Positions 23,791-36,060 of a stretch of 64,000 bases of DNA are shown here, in pieces; the stretch's first letter is position 1; each line of letters opens with the position of its first letter. The DNA is taken from NCBI GenBank assembly GCA_039583875.1, contig CM077161.1, forward strand, positions 63,989,885 through 64,053,884, read 5' to 3'. The notes beneath the pieces are model-generated. The model did not search any database and was not told the DNA's origin. It saw only the letters and a program-made list of their open reading frames with translations. The DNA comes from Platanthera guangdongensis (taxonomy: Eukaryota > Streptophyta > Magnoliopsida > Asparagales > Orchidaceae). Position numbers and translations under genes: made by a program.

Positions 23791-26745
23791 TGATGCGCCC
23801 GCGAACATACTCTTACTATGGTTGGTTCGGTGAGTCGATCGCCGCGGGCGTGCTATAGGAGGCAAGTGCACCTATCGCAAGTAGTACTCGATATTCGGGG
23901 GAATACCGAGGTCGTATTGTTCTCGGGTTCGTGTTGACTATTCTTAGTCCTCCGGGATGACTATTATTTTACTGAAAGTAAGGTGGATGTTTTAATTAAG
24001 TAAAGGCCGGAAAAGAAAAGGAGCGAAAAAAAAATGATTTAGAAAAATATTCGATGAAGGGTTAACGCTCGGCATCGAATCAGATTAAGACTAAAATAAT
24101 TTTTAATAATTATAGGACTTAGTTTTCAAATTAATAAAAGGCAACTTGGCCGTGGAGGTTCCACAAATGTGAGCTCACCTAGCTATAGGGATATCACTCA
24201 CCTGAACGTTAAGACTATTCGACCGAACGTTAGTCCGACGAAGGATTCCTCTTAACGCCCGCTTTACGCTAAGAACCCCGATATTGGGTAGGGAACCCAA
24301 TTAGGTAGAATTACGCTTGTCCTCTCTCGAGGGTATGCACGCAACTCTATTTACCCAGGGTTGATCTGTCCATACACACGGCCTCTCGGCTAGCTAGTGT
24401 ATGGATAACGGAAATAGGGCCCACACATCGATTTGTGGTCCTACGCGTCGTTAACCGGGGGTAAACCTTAAGTGCTTAAATTAAAGTGAAAATAAACAGC
24501 TTCAATTATTACAAATCATTTTAAATGTCCCAATGCTCTTCGATGCCGAGGCTAATAACGATTAGCCACACATCGGTATGGGGACGGCTTTATAATTTAA
24601 TGAGGCGCGAGTTCGAAATTAAACGCTAAATGATTATAAGAAGAGGACATAAAAAATAACAAACATTTAGAAAGCTGAAAAGTTAGCTAAAACAAGAACT
24701 CATGCACACTCCAAATTATAAATAAAACAGAAACTGAGTTACACATGAAAGAAATTTGCATAATTTAAATTGCAAGTCCCACTCAAACGAGTGGGGGAGG
24801 GAAATAAAAGCTGAAAATTACAAGTCCTACTCAAACGAGTAGGACTAAAATGAAAGCGAGTCCTACTCAAATGAGTATGAGAAAAAAATGCGATTACAAG
24901 TCCTACTCAAACGAGTGGGCGGGAAATAAAGTCCGTCCATTTAACTCAAGTGAGTAGGTGGAAAAATAAAGAAAGAAAATTACAAGTCCTACTCAAACTA
25001 GTAGGCGGGAAATGAAAACGATGCGTCATTTAACTCTTAACGAGTAGGCGGAAATAAATGCACACAAACACACACACTCCATAAGAATTGAAAGAAAGCA
25101 ATAAAACTATCTCCTACACACACGCACTCTACATAATTAAAGAAAACGATAAAATAAAGCATGAAAATTAAAGCATGAAAAACTAACACCTACACTCACA
25201 CACTCTACATAATTTGAACAAAGCATCAAAACATTATTCTCATACACTCACACACACAAATTAAAAGCAAAATGAAAGTTACCTAAAAATTAAAACATTT
25301 ACTTTTTCATGCTTAGGTTTTGCCAAAAACAAATAAAAAGAACAAAATAAAATTTTTAGAGAACAAAAGTTTTTTCAAAACAAATTAAAAACCAAAGTTC
25401 TTGGAAAATTAAAATTACAAGATTTTCATTCTTATGTTTTCATAAAAGTGATAAAAAAGTGAAAAAGGAAATGAAAAGAACAAAAAAAGGTTTTACAATC
25501 CTACAAAAAAAACTAAGAAAAGAAAATAAAATTCACTTTCAAATCTCTTTTATAAATACATAAGTATGAAATAATAAAAAAAACATTAAGGAAGAACATG
25601 TTGAAGATGAGATAACCACATCATACCATGCTTGGAAATGAAATCTACTTCAAAACCTATCATGAAGACAAGTTAAAAACATGACTATTAAACATGTTAC
25701 ACTCATACACACACACACACACTTTTCATAAAGAGAAAAACAAAGGTGAAACAAAGGATAAAATGAGAAGAAAAGTGGCACATGAGTTCATTCCAAAGCC
25801 AAATAAGAAGAGAAAATCTAACATTTTTATTGATTAAAGGAAACTATTATAAAGCTATTATAAAGCTAAAAGATAAAGCAAAGCAAAACATGAAAGGAAG
25901 GGGGGAGAAATCTCCTTACATAGCACTAGAATCTCGGATGCATCCCACAAAAACACACTAAAGTGGCTCAAAAATGTGAACCCTTGGACCTTACAGAAAT
26001 GGGCAATTTATAGGCAAAAAATTCTAAGTACACGCCCTCCGACACGGGCGTGTCGGGGGGCGTGTCACTACTATTCATGATGGCGGCCGACGATTTGACC
26101 GGAAAGTTGACTTCGGGCTGAGTTCGAGGATGTCACGCCCCAGGTCACGAGCGTGATGATGGGTGTGTCGGGGAGGTAGAATCGGGCTCGGGTTGCGTCA
26201 AAAGTCTTCGGCAGCATCTTGTCGGGCCAGTTGGTGAAGTCACGCCCAAGCTCACGGGCGTGACACTGGGCGTGTCGGTTGGTGTCGACACTCGACAATC
26301 GTCGAGCGGAAAGTGTCGAGTTGAAATCGTCGAGCAAAGCTTGAGTCACGCCCTAGGTTACGGGCGTGACTCTGGGCGTGTCGCGGGTTCGACGATTGTT
26401 GAACTGAATTCATCGAGTGGAGTGGACACGGGCTTGTGTCACGCCCCGTGTCGGGTGACACGGGCGTGACTCCAGGTGTGACAAGCTTTTTACATTAGAA
26501 ATTTGCAACTTCACAGGATTTTGAGCGGTCACGCCCTGGTCACGGGCGTGATTCAAATGACACGGGCGTGTACTGCCCAATTTTGGCAAATTTTGGAATT
26601 TTTCTGAAAAATAAAATAAAACAAGTTAGTAGTAAATTTACAAGAATAGGAGCATTTTATTGAACAAAAATAAGTAAAAACGACGAAAATAAATGAAAAC
26701 GACTAAATTAATGTGCACAAAAATACGTATATTTACAATTCATCA
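23791..26745 (-). repeat. Element E 5' LTR
   Basis: 2955 bp; promoter-side LTR. It carries the same two repeat arrays as the 3' copy (about 24775-25050 and 26035-26570). Confidence 0.94.
26004..26013 (-). promoter_or_regulatory. TATA-like box of E 5' LTR
   Basis: The minus strand reads CTATAAATTG, conserved in both LTRs and followed by the transcribed R/U5 direction. Confidence 0.55.
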
Positions 26746-27048
26746 TGGAGCATCCGGTTCGGCAGCCGCCTGCGTTGCCTCCACCGCCTCAGCCTCAACA
26801 GTTTCAGCAACCTAAGGGGCGCCGTGGGCTGGTGTGTTTTGAATGCAACCAGCCGGGCCACATTCGACGTTTCTACGCGCAGTTGTTTAGGAACGTCCCT
26901 CCGGCTCTCCCTCCGGCAGCTCCTCGAGGACGGGGTTACATGAGTAGTCGAGGATGAGGACCGCGAGGAGGAAACCCTGGCTCTGCCCAGGATCAAGTGT
27001 ACATGCTGGACATGGTGCAAGAACGGAATTCCCAGGATGTTATTGGAG
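26746..27048 (+). pseudogene. Element B gag C-terminus with zinc knuckle
   Basis: Resumes the gag frame after E. A proline/glutamine-rich stretch precedes the zinc knuckle CFECNQPGHIRRFYA. The fourth ligand, normally Cys, is Tyr (TAC), so metal binding is probably lost. A TGA follows at about 26955. The segment ends QDVIG at the donor-like site at 27049. Confidence 0.83.
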
Positions 27049-27144
27049 GTATGTTGCAGTTAGCCTTCTCATTTTCATTGTTTTAATTAAGTTGCTTAAA
27101 ACACACTAGACACCTACTATTGAGTTTTGGTTGTTGGTACTTAG
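27049..27144 (+). other. Intron-like segment at gag/protease junction of element B
   Basis: 96 bp beginning GTATGT and ending TTGGTACTTAG. It is T-rich and contains in-frame stops. Its removal joins the gag end directly to the protease start at the point where related Tekay/Del proteins have no extra residues, without changing frame. Confidence 0.65.
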
Positions 27145-29129
27145 GCACCATGGTAGTCAGCAGGAACACGGCCTATGCGCTGTTCGATACCGGTGCCTCA
27201 CACTCTTTTGTGTCCGAGGACTTCATCAAAGACATGGAGGGTGTACAATACTTTACTGGTATAGCTCGACGAGTACACCTCCAGGACGGCTCTGAGATGA
27301 TCGCAACTGCCAAGTGCGAATTTGAGATACTTATTGAGGGAAAGGCCTTTGATTCTACTGCCACAATCTCGAGGATTCTAGAATTTGATCTCATTCTGGG
27401 TATGGCGTGGTTGGACTGACACTTCGCAAGGATTGATTTCGAGGAGAAATGAATCTATTTGAGACATGGGGACTCGGATGTCATCTTCCATGGTATTAGC
27501 TTCGCACCTCGTATGTTGCTATCTTCAGTTCAGGCTGTAAAAGCCAATGTGAAGGGGGATGAAGTCTTCATGATTTGTTTCGAGTTGAAGGAGATGATGT
27601 TGGAAATGAAAGATGTACGGGTAGTGCGGGATTTTCCCGAGGTATTTCCTGAGAAACTGCAAGGACTACCCCCGCATAGAGAAGTTGATTTTCAAATTAA
27701 TCTAGTACCGGGCGCCAAGCCTGTATCTAGGGCTCCTTACCGAATGGCCCTGAAGGAACTCGCAGAGTTTAGAGTGCAACTGTAAGAACTGGTGGAGTCA
27801 GGGTTTGTTCGCCGCAGCTCGTCACCTTGGGGAGCCCATGTATTGTTCGTCAAGAAGAAGGATGGAACCCTGCATTTATGCATAGACTATCGGGAACTCA
27901 ATCGACTATCGGTGCGAAACACTTATCTGCTACCCCGGATCGACGAGTTATTTGATCAACTGGTGGGAGTGCATTGGTTTTCTAAGTTGGATTTGCGCTC
28001 GGGATATTATCAGTTAAGGATACGAGAGGAGGACTTCCTGAAAACAACCTTTACTTCAAGATATGGACTGTACGAGTTCATTGTAATGTCGTTTGGGCTC
28101 ACAAATGCCCCTTCGACCTTCATGAGCTTGATGAACAAGGTGTTTGAACCTTATTTGGATATCTTCGTCATTGTTTTCATCGACGACATCCTGGTCTACT
28201 CAAAGATGGAGGAGGAGCATATTGAGCACTTGACCTTGGTATTGAAGAAATTAAAAGAGCACGCCTTGTTTGCCAAGTTCAGCAAATGCGAATTTTGGCT
28301 TAAAGAGGTTGCTTTATTGGGGCATGTGATCAATGGAGTAGGACTAGTGGTGGATCCGGCCAAGGTGCATGTCGTGAAGGAGTGGTCTCCCTTGAAGTCG
28401 GCGGCCGATGTGCGGAGCTTCCTTGGACTTGTCGGGTATTACTGCAAGTTCGTAAAAGGTTTCTGAAAGATTGCACTCCCTCTTACTTCCTTGACAAAGA
28501 AAGGTTTGGCATTTGTGTGGACACCCCAATGTGAAGCGGCGTTCCAAGAGCTGAAGGATAGACTTACCTCTGCCCCCATCCTAGCACTTTCGTCTGGGAA
28601 TGAAGGATTTCAAGTTTACACCGAAGCGTCATATCAAGGGATGGGAGTGGTATTGATGCAGCACGGCCATGTAATTGCCCACTCCTCAAGACAGCTGAAG
28701 AAGCATGAGATCAATTATCTGGTTCATGATTTGGAGTTGGGAGTAGTTGTATTTGCCTTGAAGGTTTGGAGGCACTAACTATATGGCGTCCACTGTGAGA
28801 TCTTTTTAGACCATAAAAACTTAAAGTATGTTCACACAGAAAAGGAATTGAACCTGAGATAACGGCGATGGTCAGAGTTTCTGTGTGATTATGAGTTCAC
28901 TTTGAACTATCATCCCGGAATGGCGAACTCGGTGGCCGATGCATTGAGCAGAAAGGTACCAGACTCGAGCCCAGAGTCTCGGTTGATGAGTATAGAGTTG
29001 GATCGGTTGATTGAAGAGATGGATATTACTTTGGTATATAAAGCTCCTTCAGCAGAGTATACAGAGCACTTAGCAACCATGAGCATAGTTTGTGATATCT
29101 GGGACCAAATTCGGGCGGAGCAAGGGAGG
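27145..29129 (+). pseudogene. Element B protease, reverse transcriptase and RNase H
   Basis: The protease has LFDTGASHSFVS near its start and ends DLILGMAWLD. RT follows with [58 protein letters not shown] and the catalytic FIDD. RNase H covers [14 protein letters not shown] (the expected first Asp is Glu in TEAS) to NYHPGMANSVADALSRK. All parts stay in a single frame but carry stops at 27417, 27450, 27783, 28464, 28776 and 28860. There is no frameshift. Element F interrupts it at 29130, between RNase H and the integrase zinc finger. Confidence 0.9.
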
Positions 29130-30446
29130 TGATGGAGCCGACTTCCCACAACATGTGGCCAAGGAGAGTCCTCCCTCTGACGATGATGGTGACCCGGTAG
29201 ATTTTAATGGAGACGTTGGCCCGCAACACTTTGATGACGACAACAGCATGCTTACGGATGACCCGTGGAAGCGTCGCCACAATAGCCATCCGGAGCGCAA
29301 GCACAATTATTGACGTCGCCACAATAGTCGTCCGGAGCGCAAGCCCAATTATTATTTAATAATAATATATATTAATAAATAATAATTGAGTAATAATATA
29401 TTTTATTAGTTGTTTTATTTCAAAATTATCATTTTCATTTCATGTTTAATTTCATGTATTATTTGTAACATGGTTATGTTATAAAACCATGGTGTTTGGT
29501 TGTGTTTTATTTCATTTTCATGTTGTGCTGCATGTAGCCTTTTTTCCCTTGATTGTAAAGCTTATATAAAGGCATGTACTCCTTTGTTTTTCCCTAGTGA
29601 ATGAATGAAAAGAAAACCAATTTCAAGATTGAAATCCTCCTCCTTCTCCAAGGCAAATTTTGGCCCCCTCTATTCCTCTTCTCCCTTGGCCGCCGGCCAC
29701 CCTTCCCCTCCCCTCCTTCTCGGCCTCCCTTCCTCTCCTTCCTCATCTCTACCTACCATATTTGAAATTATATCATTCCTTAATTATTTCTGATATCCTG
29801 CCACCTTTCTCTCTCCTACCTTATTGTGAAATATTATTTCCATATTCAAAAGATTTCACCGAGACTTTCCAAATATAGCGTGATACGAAGAAGGCGACAA
29901 ATTTCTCTCCCTCCGGCGTATCTCTGGCGGAGCCGTTGAAGAGCGATTCTAGTAGAGTGAACCGGATTCATCAAATCCGGTTGGGTAACGAACATTTCCA
30001 CCTTTATGTGGTTCTCTTCTTTAGATAGATCTTGTGGCATTGGCAAATTGCGTGGCTTGTGTAACGCTTGAATTTTCGTGGCTAATTTCTTTTAGTTATT
30101 GTCGTGTTTATTTCTTTCGTTTAAGTTCGTGAGGCGTGGCGGCCCTCATTTTATTTTGTTGGGAGAGAACCACCCTTGTCCGAATCTTTTATTTTCGGTG
30201 GATTCTCTTTTGGTACAACAACGCTCGATCGAACCGTGTGGGTTCTTTTCGCTTGAGAGGACCTCGGCATATCGCCTTGGTATTATCTTAATGGGCCTTG
30301 CGAACCCCCCTGTAATCTTTAATTAGTAACCATATTAATTGTGTCATTGCTGCGTTAAGTGCTTGAGTGTGACGTGAGAGTTATCGGAGAATGTCATGTT
30401 AGTTCCGTCGGCCACCCATAACGCTCGAAACAGTGAACCTACATCA
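29130..30446 (+). repeat. Element F 5' LTR
   Basis: TGATGGAGCC to CCTACATCA, nearly identical to the 3' copy. The hyphenated repeat CGTCGCCACAATAG...CCGGAGCGCAAG occurs twice near its start. Confidence 0.93.
29564..29573 (+). promoter_or_regulatory. TATA box of element F 5' LTR
   Basis: TATATAAAGG; the partner LTR has TTATAAAGG near 33826. Confidence 0.6.
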
Positions 30447-30448
30447 AT

Positions 30449-30460
30449 TTGATATCAGAG
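30449..30460 (+). other. Primer binding site of element F
   Basis: TTGATATCAGAG lies two bases after the LTR. It is one mismatch from the tRNA-iMet type TTGGTATCAGAG. Confidence 0.7.
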
Positions 30461-30579
30461 GGAGGTTCTCGTCAATTTCCTAATTGGCACTCCTCCCCCT
30501 CTTATGTGGCACATACGTACGCACTCACCTGTTTCGTTGCAGATCAATATTTAGAAAATTAGTTTTCATGAAATGCATT

Positions 30580-30960
30580 GAAATTCCACAATTTCAAAGT
30601 TCAAATTAAAAACAAATAAATTTCAAATTCCAGATTTCAGATTTCTAATTTCGAATTTCAAAATTCAAATTTCAAAATTCAAAATTCAAAATTCAAATTC
30701 CAAATTTCAAATTTCAAAATTTCAAATTTGAAGTTTCAAAATTTAAAACTCAAATTTCAAATTTCAAATTTCAAATTTCCAATTTCAAATTTCAAAATTC
30801 AAAATTCAAATTTCAAATTTTCAAATTTCAAATTTCAAATTTCACAATTTAAAATTCAAATTTCAAATTTCAAATTTCAAATTTCCAATTTCAAATTTCA
30901 AATTTCAAAATTCAAAATTTCAAATTTCAAATTTCCAATTTCAAAAATCCAATTTTTTTT
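30580..30960. repeat. ATTTCAAATTTCAAA low-complexity tract
   Basis: About 380 bp of degenerate AATTTCAA / AAATTC units in the untranslated leader of element F. The 92-codon open frame across it is an artefact of the repeat. Confidence 0.9.
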
Positions 30961-31046
30961 TAATAATCCTCATAATTTTCCAGCAAGAACCCTTTATGGC
31001 CAATGACGTTCACGTTTCTCGGTTGGACTTTTGGTAAGATAAAGCC

Positions 31047-32183
31047 ATGACTAAGTTTCCCCCTAGGCAATGCCCCACTTGTCATACTTATGACGGTTTA
31101 GGGTGTCCTAAAATTTTTAGGGATTGGCTTAAGGGTGTAGAACTATATTTTAATTGTCACTTATGGGATGACTACGAAAAGGTTAGCTTTGCCCGAGAGC
31201 GATTAGTAGGTCGAGCCCGATTATTTTGGTTAAACGAAGAGCGTCGTGTTGGTAGCTATCATTATGCTTGGCCGCACATGCGCATCCTCCTCTCGGATCA
31301 ATTTGATCCCGCCTACCTGCGCACTAATAGCACCACACCCGTTAGTAAGAATAGTTATGGCACCAGACCCGTATCTGATTATAGGAGTGACCCTACGCCT
31401 CAGGATACCCATAGGGAACATAAGCCATTTAGACCCCAAAATTTGAACTCGAAAGAGGTTACAATTAGGGTGCTTGCTTCTTTATCCTCGACATCTAAGC
31501 CCTCTGGTATAGTGACTGATACCTCTGAGGATTATTATGTGGATATAGAATCTCGGGATGATGAAGTTAATCAGCCAGGTGAGAGTCTTCCTTCACTTAC
31601 GATAGTGCCTGACTCTCCTGTTGAACCTAAGGATGTGAATAGGACTAAGCCCGTCACTGAGGACGAGGCAATTCCCACCGACGCTTTTAGTGACGTTGAG
31701 GAGATTAGTTACCCTAGTGACATGGATGAGGATTTCTCCCCTGAGGAATCATCTTCACCCCCCTTCGACGATATTTTAGTCAGGGATTCATCTGATGACC
31801 CTGAGTCAGAAGACGTTCCAGCTGAGTCGGTAGAGTCATCCAATGTTGAAAGCTTACTTGTTACTAATTTAGGTGATGACTTGCTAGGACCCGATATTAT
31901 TATGGTTGACCCGGAATTAATAGATGTTTCAACGGTATTGGAAGAGTCACCTTGGGATGGTTGTTCAATTTGGGATAATCTTATTGTGATACATCCGAGA
32001 GTTAGTTCATTTACAGTATCAACACCGCTTAAAAGTCAAGTTAATTTTGATACTCCCCGGGATTCGATTTGCCCATCCCTTTATTTTGATTGTGACGACA
32101 CACCCACTTCATGGGAAGAGTTGGTACGAAGGATGTGTCGTTTTGGAAAATTTACACTGTGGGGAAAAATTATCTTTGGATGA
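31047..32183 (+). pseudogene. Element F gag-like protein
   Basis: 378 codons. Residues about 20-90 resemble a plant retrotransposon gag domain: FRDWLKGVELYF, WDDYEKVSFARERLVGRARLFWL and LLSDQFDPAYL. The remaining part is acidic and rich in Ser, Pro, Asp and Glu, and I recognise nothing in it. No zinc knuckle or protease motif appears. It ends at a TGA at 32181-32183; the same frame continues downstream with two further TGA codons. The expected role is RNA packaging of the element by a particle built partly from this protein, but that is inference from the class. Confidence 0.72.
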
Positions 32184-33391
32184 CGGTATCCATGAGGGCC
32201 AGAAAGACATTTCGTTGATGATACACCTTTACCTGGGGCCCAAAACTGTTTAGAAATTTTGTCAGATACGATTTTGCCAACCTATGATACGATGACTAAT
32301 TCTGAATTAAAAGAAGTATCGAATGAGTTGGAAGACTTGTCGGCTGAGTTTTCAGTGAAGATGAATCCACTGTTTATTTTTTCGTATGATTTTAACGGCC
32401 TGCTACCGGAGGATTGTTCTTGGACGAGTAATCCGTGTTTTGACGTTGAGTGTGACTTAACTTCCCATACGGAATCACCCATGTCGACTCTTCCACCGGT
32501 TCATTTAACTCGACTAGATGATTTGTTAGGACATGAGCTAGTCATTTCTAGCCCTTTATATTTGGAGAAGTTTATTATTACCGCCTCCCCATTAGGCTTA
32601 CTTTGATGGATGTGGGTAAACGTAGTTGGTGACGAACGTTTTCTGCTGGCTATTCATTATGACATTTTTAAATCAAAATTTAATTCCAAATTTAAAATGA
32701 AAACGTTGGGCTACACCGAAATAATTTTTGAATTTAAAGCACTCGTGCCACCTGACATAGTTCCGTTATTTTCTACTATTAATTCTAGTCATGTTGCACA
32801 TGGGTTCACCCCACATGGTTTTAATTTAATTAGGCGCATTCTTATCCTTTTAATCCATCAAAATACTTCCTTTACTTTACTTGCGAGTTTGTATCAGAAA
32901 GTCTCCCACTGTTATGTGATTAAGTTTATTTTGGATTGTCTCACCCCTGAACGGATGTTCCCGGGCGCCTTACAAATAATAACGAATCGGCTAGTCTATT
33001 ATTTACGAATTTTACGGAAGTTTGGTGACATGACATTTCTTTTAAAAGTTTCCACTGATTGGGGAATAGCTCCTATTTTCATCGTTACAAACTTTATGCT
33101 TTATGCTTTTATGCCACTTGACATATCTACCTCTCCGTATATATTTTCCACTATGCTTTCTTTTGGGTTGGGTGGTGACAGTTTCCTAGGATTGTTCTCC
33201 TTCTCGGTCTCCATCGGAGGTATGTTGGTGGATGTTGTTGAAATTCTTTTTCCTTCTTTGGATAACGCGTATTTGAGGTCCCTCCAAGACCACTTTTTGC
33301 CATGCAGGTTCTTCTTCCCCGCCAATGACCTTCCAGGCGAGTACACACAGGTATACTCATCAGTGATGAGTATTTTTAAGAGGGGGAGGAT
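32184..33391 (+). pseudogene. Element F downstream frame of unknown function
   Basis: In the same frame as the gag-like protein, two long segments (32259-32606, 32610 to the LTR) are interrupted only by TGA codons (32181, 32193, 32604). The last part is hydrophobic, with membrane-like stretches around TDWGIAPIFIVTNFMLYAF and LGLFSFSVSIGGMLVDVVEI. It ends near DHFLPCRFFFPANDLPGEY just before the purine tract. No known polymerase domain is visible. It may be an uncharacterised accessory or envelope-position protein, or a chance frame; length and the TGA-only lesion pattern favour former coding. Confidence 0.5.
33378..33391 (+). other. Polypurine tract of element F
   Basis: AAGAGGGGGAGGAT abuts the 3' LTR. 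Confidence 0.85.
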
Positions 33392-34706
33392 TGATGGAGC
33401 CGACTTCCCACGACATGTGGCCAAGGAGCGTCCTCCCTCTAACGATGATGGTGACCCGGTAGATTTTAATGGAGATGTTGGCCCGCAACACTTTGATGAC
33501 GGCGACAGCATGCTTACGGATGACCCTTGGAAGCGTCGCCATAATAGCCATCCGGAGCGCAAGCCCAATTATTGGCGTCGCCACAATAGCCGTCCGGAGC
33601 GCAAGCCCAATTATTATTTAATAATAATATATATTAATAAATAATAATTGAGTAATAAAATATTTTATTAGTTATTTTATTTCAAAATTATCATTTTCAT
33701 TTCATGTTTAATTTCATGTATTATTTGTAACATGGTTATGTTATAAAACCATGGTGTATGGTTGTGTTTTATTTCATTTTCATGTTGGGCTGCATGTAGC
33801 CTTTTTTCCCTTGATTGTAAAGCCTTTATAAAGGCATGTACTCCTTTATTTTTCCCTAGTTAATGAATGAAAAGAAAACCAATTTCAAGATTGAAATCCT
33901 CCTCCTTATCCAAGGCAAATTTCGGCCCCCTCTATTCCTCTTCTCCCTTGGCCGTCGGCCACCCTTCCCCTCCCCTCTCTCTCGGCCTCCCTTCCTCTCC
34001 TTCCTCATCTCTACCTACCATATTTGAAATTATATCATTACTTAATTATTTCCGATATCCTGCCACCTTTCTCTCTCTTACCTTATTGGGAAATATTATT
34101 TCCATATTCAGAAGATTTCGCTGGGACTTTCCAAATATAGCGTGATACGAAGAAGGCGACGAATTTCTCTCCCTCCGACGTATCTCTGGCGGATCCGTTG
34201 AAGAGCGATTCTAGTAGAGTGAACCGGATTCATCGAATCCGGTTGGGTAACGAACATTTCCACCTTTATGTGTTTCTCTTCTTTAGATAGATCTTGTGGC
34301 ATTGGCAAATTGTGTGGCTTGTGTAACGCTTGAATTTTCGTGGCTAACTTCTTTTAGTTATTGTCGTGTTTATTTCTTTTGTTTAAGTTCGTGAGGCGTG
34401 GCGGCCTCGTTTTATTTTGTTGGGAGAGAACCACCCTTGTCTGAATCTTTTGTTTTTGGTGGATTCTCTTTTTGTACAACAACGCTCGATCGAACCGTGT
34501 GGGTTCTTTTCGCTTGAGAGGACCTCGGCATATTGCCTTGGTATTATCTAAATGGGCCTTGCGAACCCCCTATAATCTTTAATTAGTAACCATATTAATT
34601 GTGTCGTTGCTGCGTTAAGTGCTTGAGTGTGACGTGAGATTTATCGGAGAACGTCGTGTTAGTTCCGTTGGCCACCCATAACGCTCGAAAGAGTTAACCT
34701 ACATCA
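33392..34706 (+). repeat. Element F 3' LTR
   Basis: 1315 bp, TGATGG to ACATCA, followed by TSD GGAGG at 34707-34711. Confidence 0.93.
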
Positions 34707-36060
34707 GGAGGGATACGGCTCTGGCCCCGTCTATCAAGGCAATCTAAGATGGGACTACTGATGAGTATACACTAAAAGACGGCCTCATTTATTTTCGCGG
34801 ACGGCTCTAAATTCCCAAGGGTGGTAAAATCCGGGAGGATATATTGAGAGAGGCACATTGGTCTCAGTATTCAGGGCACCTGGGTATTGCCAAGATGTAC
34901 GCCGGCCTACGAAAGACCATGTGTTACCCGGGAATGAAGAAGGATGTTAGATATTTTGTTACACACTACAAACCTGTCAAAGGGTGAAGGCGGAATGCAA
35001 GAGCCCTGGTGGTTTGCTACAGTTATTGCCCATCCCGGAGTGAAAGTTTGAGGATATCTCCATGGACTTTGTCCATGGGTTACCTCGATCACGCTCAGGG
35101 AATGATTCGGTGTGGGTGATCGTGGATTGACTGACGAAAGTAGCCTAGTTCATCCCTATGAAGAAAGAGGCTCACGTGGATGTCTTGGTACGTCTCTTTC
35201 TGGAGCAGTTTGTACGATATCATGGCATGCCTAAGACAATCATTTCTGACCGGGATGGTCGTTTCACCTCAAAGGAGTGGAAGGCGGTACATGCATATTT
35301 GGGTTCACGCCTTACCTTTAGCACAGCGTTTCATCCTCAGACGGATGGGCAGTCTGAGAGGACCATCCGAACACTAGAAGATTTATTGAGATTATGTGTG
35401 TTGGATAGAGGAGAGCCGTGGGAAAGGATCCTACCACTGGTAGAATTCTCCTATAACAACAGCCATCAAGCTAGCATCGGCATGGCGCCCCATGAAGTCC
35501 TTTACAGAAGAAGGTGTAGAATCACCTTATCTTGGGTGCAAGATGAAGGCCTGAAGGCGTTGGGAATTGAGTATATTGATGATACAGATGCGGTGGTTAG
35601 ACTGATACGTGATCGCATGTTGGAGGCTCAAAGTCGGCAGGCGAAGTATTATAATGCAAAGCACCGGATGGTAGAGTTTCAAGTGGGTGGTAAGGCATTC
35701 CTGAAGATTCGGCCGATGCATGGAGTGTCACGGGTGCGTGGGGTGAACAAGCTCAGCACAAGGTATGTTGGCCCTTACACTATACTGGAAAGGATTGGCT
35801 CGTTGGCCTATCGGTTTGAGTTACCGCCAAAACTAATGAATCTCCACAACATGTTCCTTATGTCGTCGCTTCGAAAGGCGTTGCGGCCCGATCAATATAT
35901 CCCCACTACTGATGGTGCAGTGGCGACTAATAGGTCTGTACGACTAGAGCCAGTGCGGATCGTAGACAATGTGACAAGAATATTGCGCCGCAAAAGTGTT
36001 CCTTTGTAAAGGTTTTATGGTCTAATCATGGGAAGGAGTAGTATATATGGGAGCCGGTGG
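34707..36060 (+). pseudogene. Element B integrase with decayed chromodomain
   Basis: The first part (34707-35150) carries the zinc-binding region (REAHWSQYSGHLGI) with stops, and the Cys pair is degraded. The rve core and C-terminal domain are open from 35158 to 36009: TIISDRDGRF (second Asp), FHPQTDGQSERTI (catalytic Glu) and KLSTRYVGPYTILERIG. The first Asp lies in SMDFVHG in the preceding degraded part. The end (VRIVDNVTRILRRK) begins a chromodomain that a TAA at 36007-36009 and frame decay destroy. In chromoviruses this module steers insertion to heterochromatin. Confidence 0.88.

Larger units (their letters stand above)
13439..26745 (-). mobile_element. Element E: Athila-type Ty3/gypsy retrotransposon
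   Basis: LTRs of 2954 and 2955 bp (13439-16392, 23791-26745) and a perfect TSD TGGAG (13434-13438, 26746-26750) define it. It sits inside gag of element B. Minus-strand order is gag, protease, RT, RNase H, integrase. The gag motifs (NFEIK, FPFSLKSKAKAWL, RRCPHHALP), the protease DLGASINLM and a tRNA-Asp primer site are Athila hallmarks. No envelope-like frame is present; 2 kb of T-rich spacer occupies that position. Lesions: nonsense codons at 22096, 21305, 19853, 19814 and 19187; frameshifts near 21755 and 19010. Confidence 0.94.
29130..34706 (+). mobile_element. Element F: non-autonomous gag-only LTR retrotransposon
   Basis: LTRs of 1317 and 1315 bp (29130-30446, 33392-34706; TGATGG to ACATCA), TSD GGAGG (29125-29129, 34707-34711), a primer site and a purine tract define a complete element. 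The 2.9-kb interior has a gag-like domain and a long following frame, but no protease, RT, RNase H or integrase motif. This matches the class of terminal-repeat elements with only GAG, which depend on enzymes of other elements. The family that mobilises it is unknown. Confidence 0.9.

Noticed and set aside
29605..29878. Ser/Pro/Leu-rich short frames in element F LTR (also 33867-34145)
   Set aside because: LTR transcribed leader; duplicated only because the LTR is duplicated.
30728..31006. 92-codon frame of repeated NFKFQIS-like residues
   Set aside because: Pure translation of the AATTTCAA low-complexity tract.
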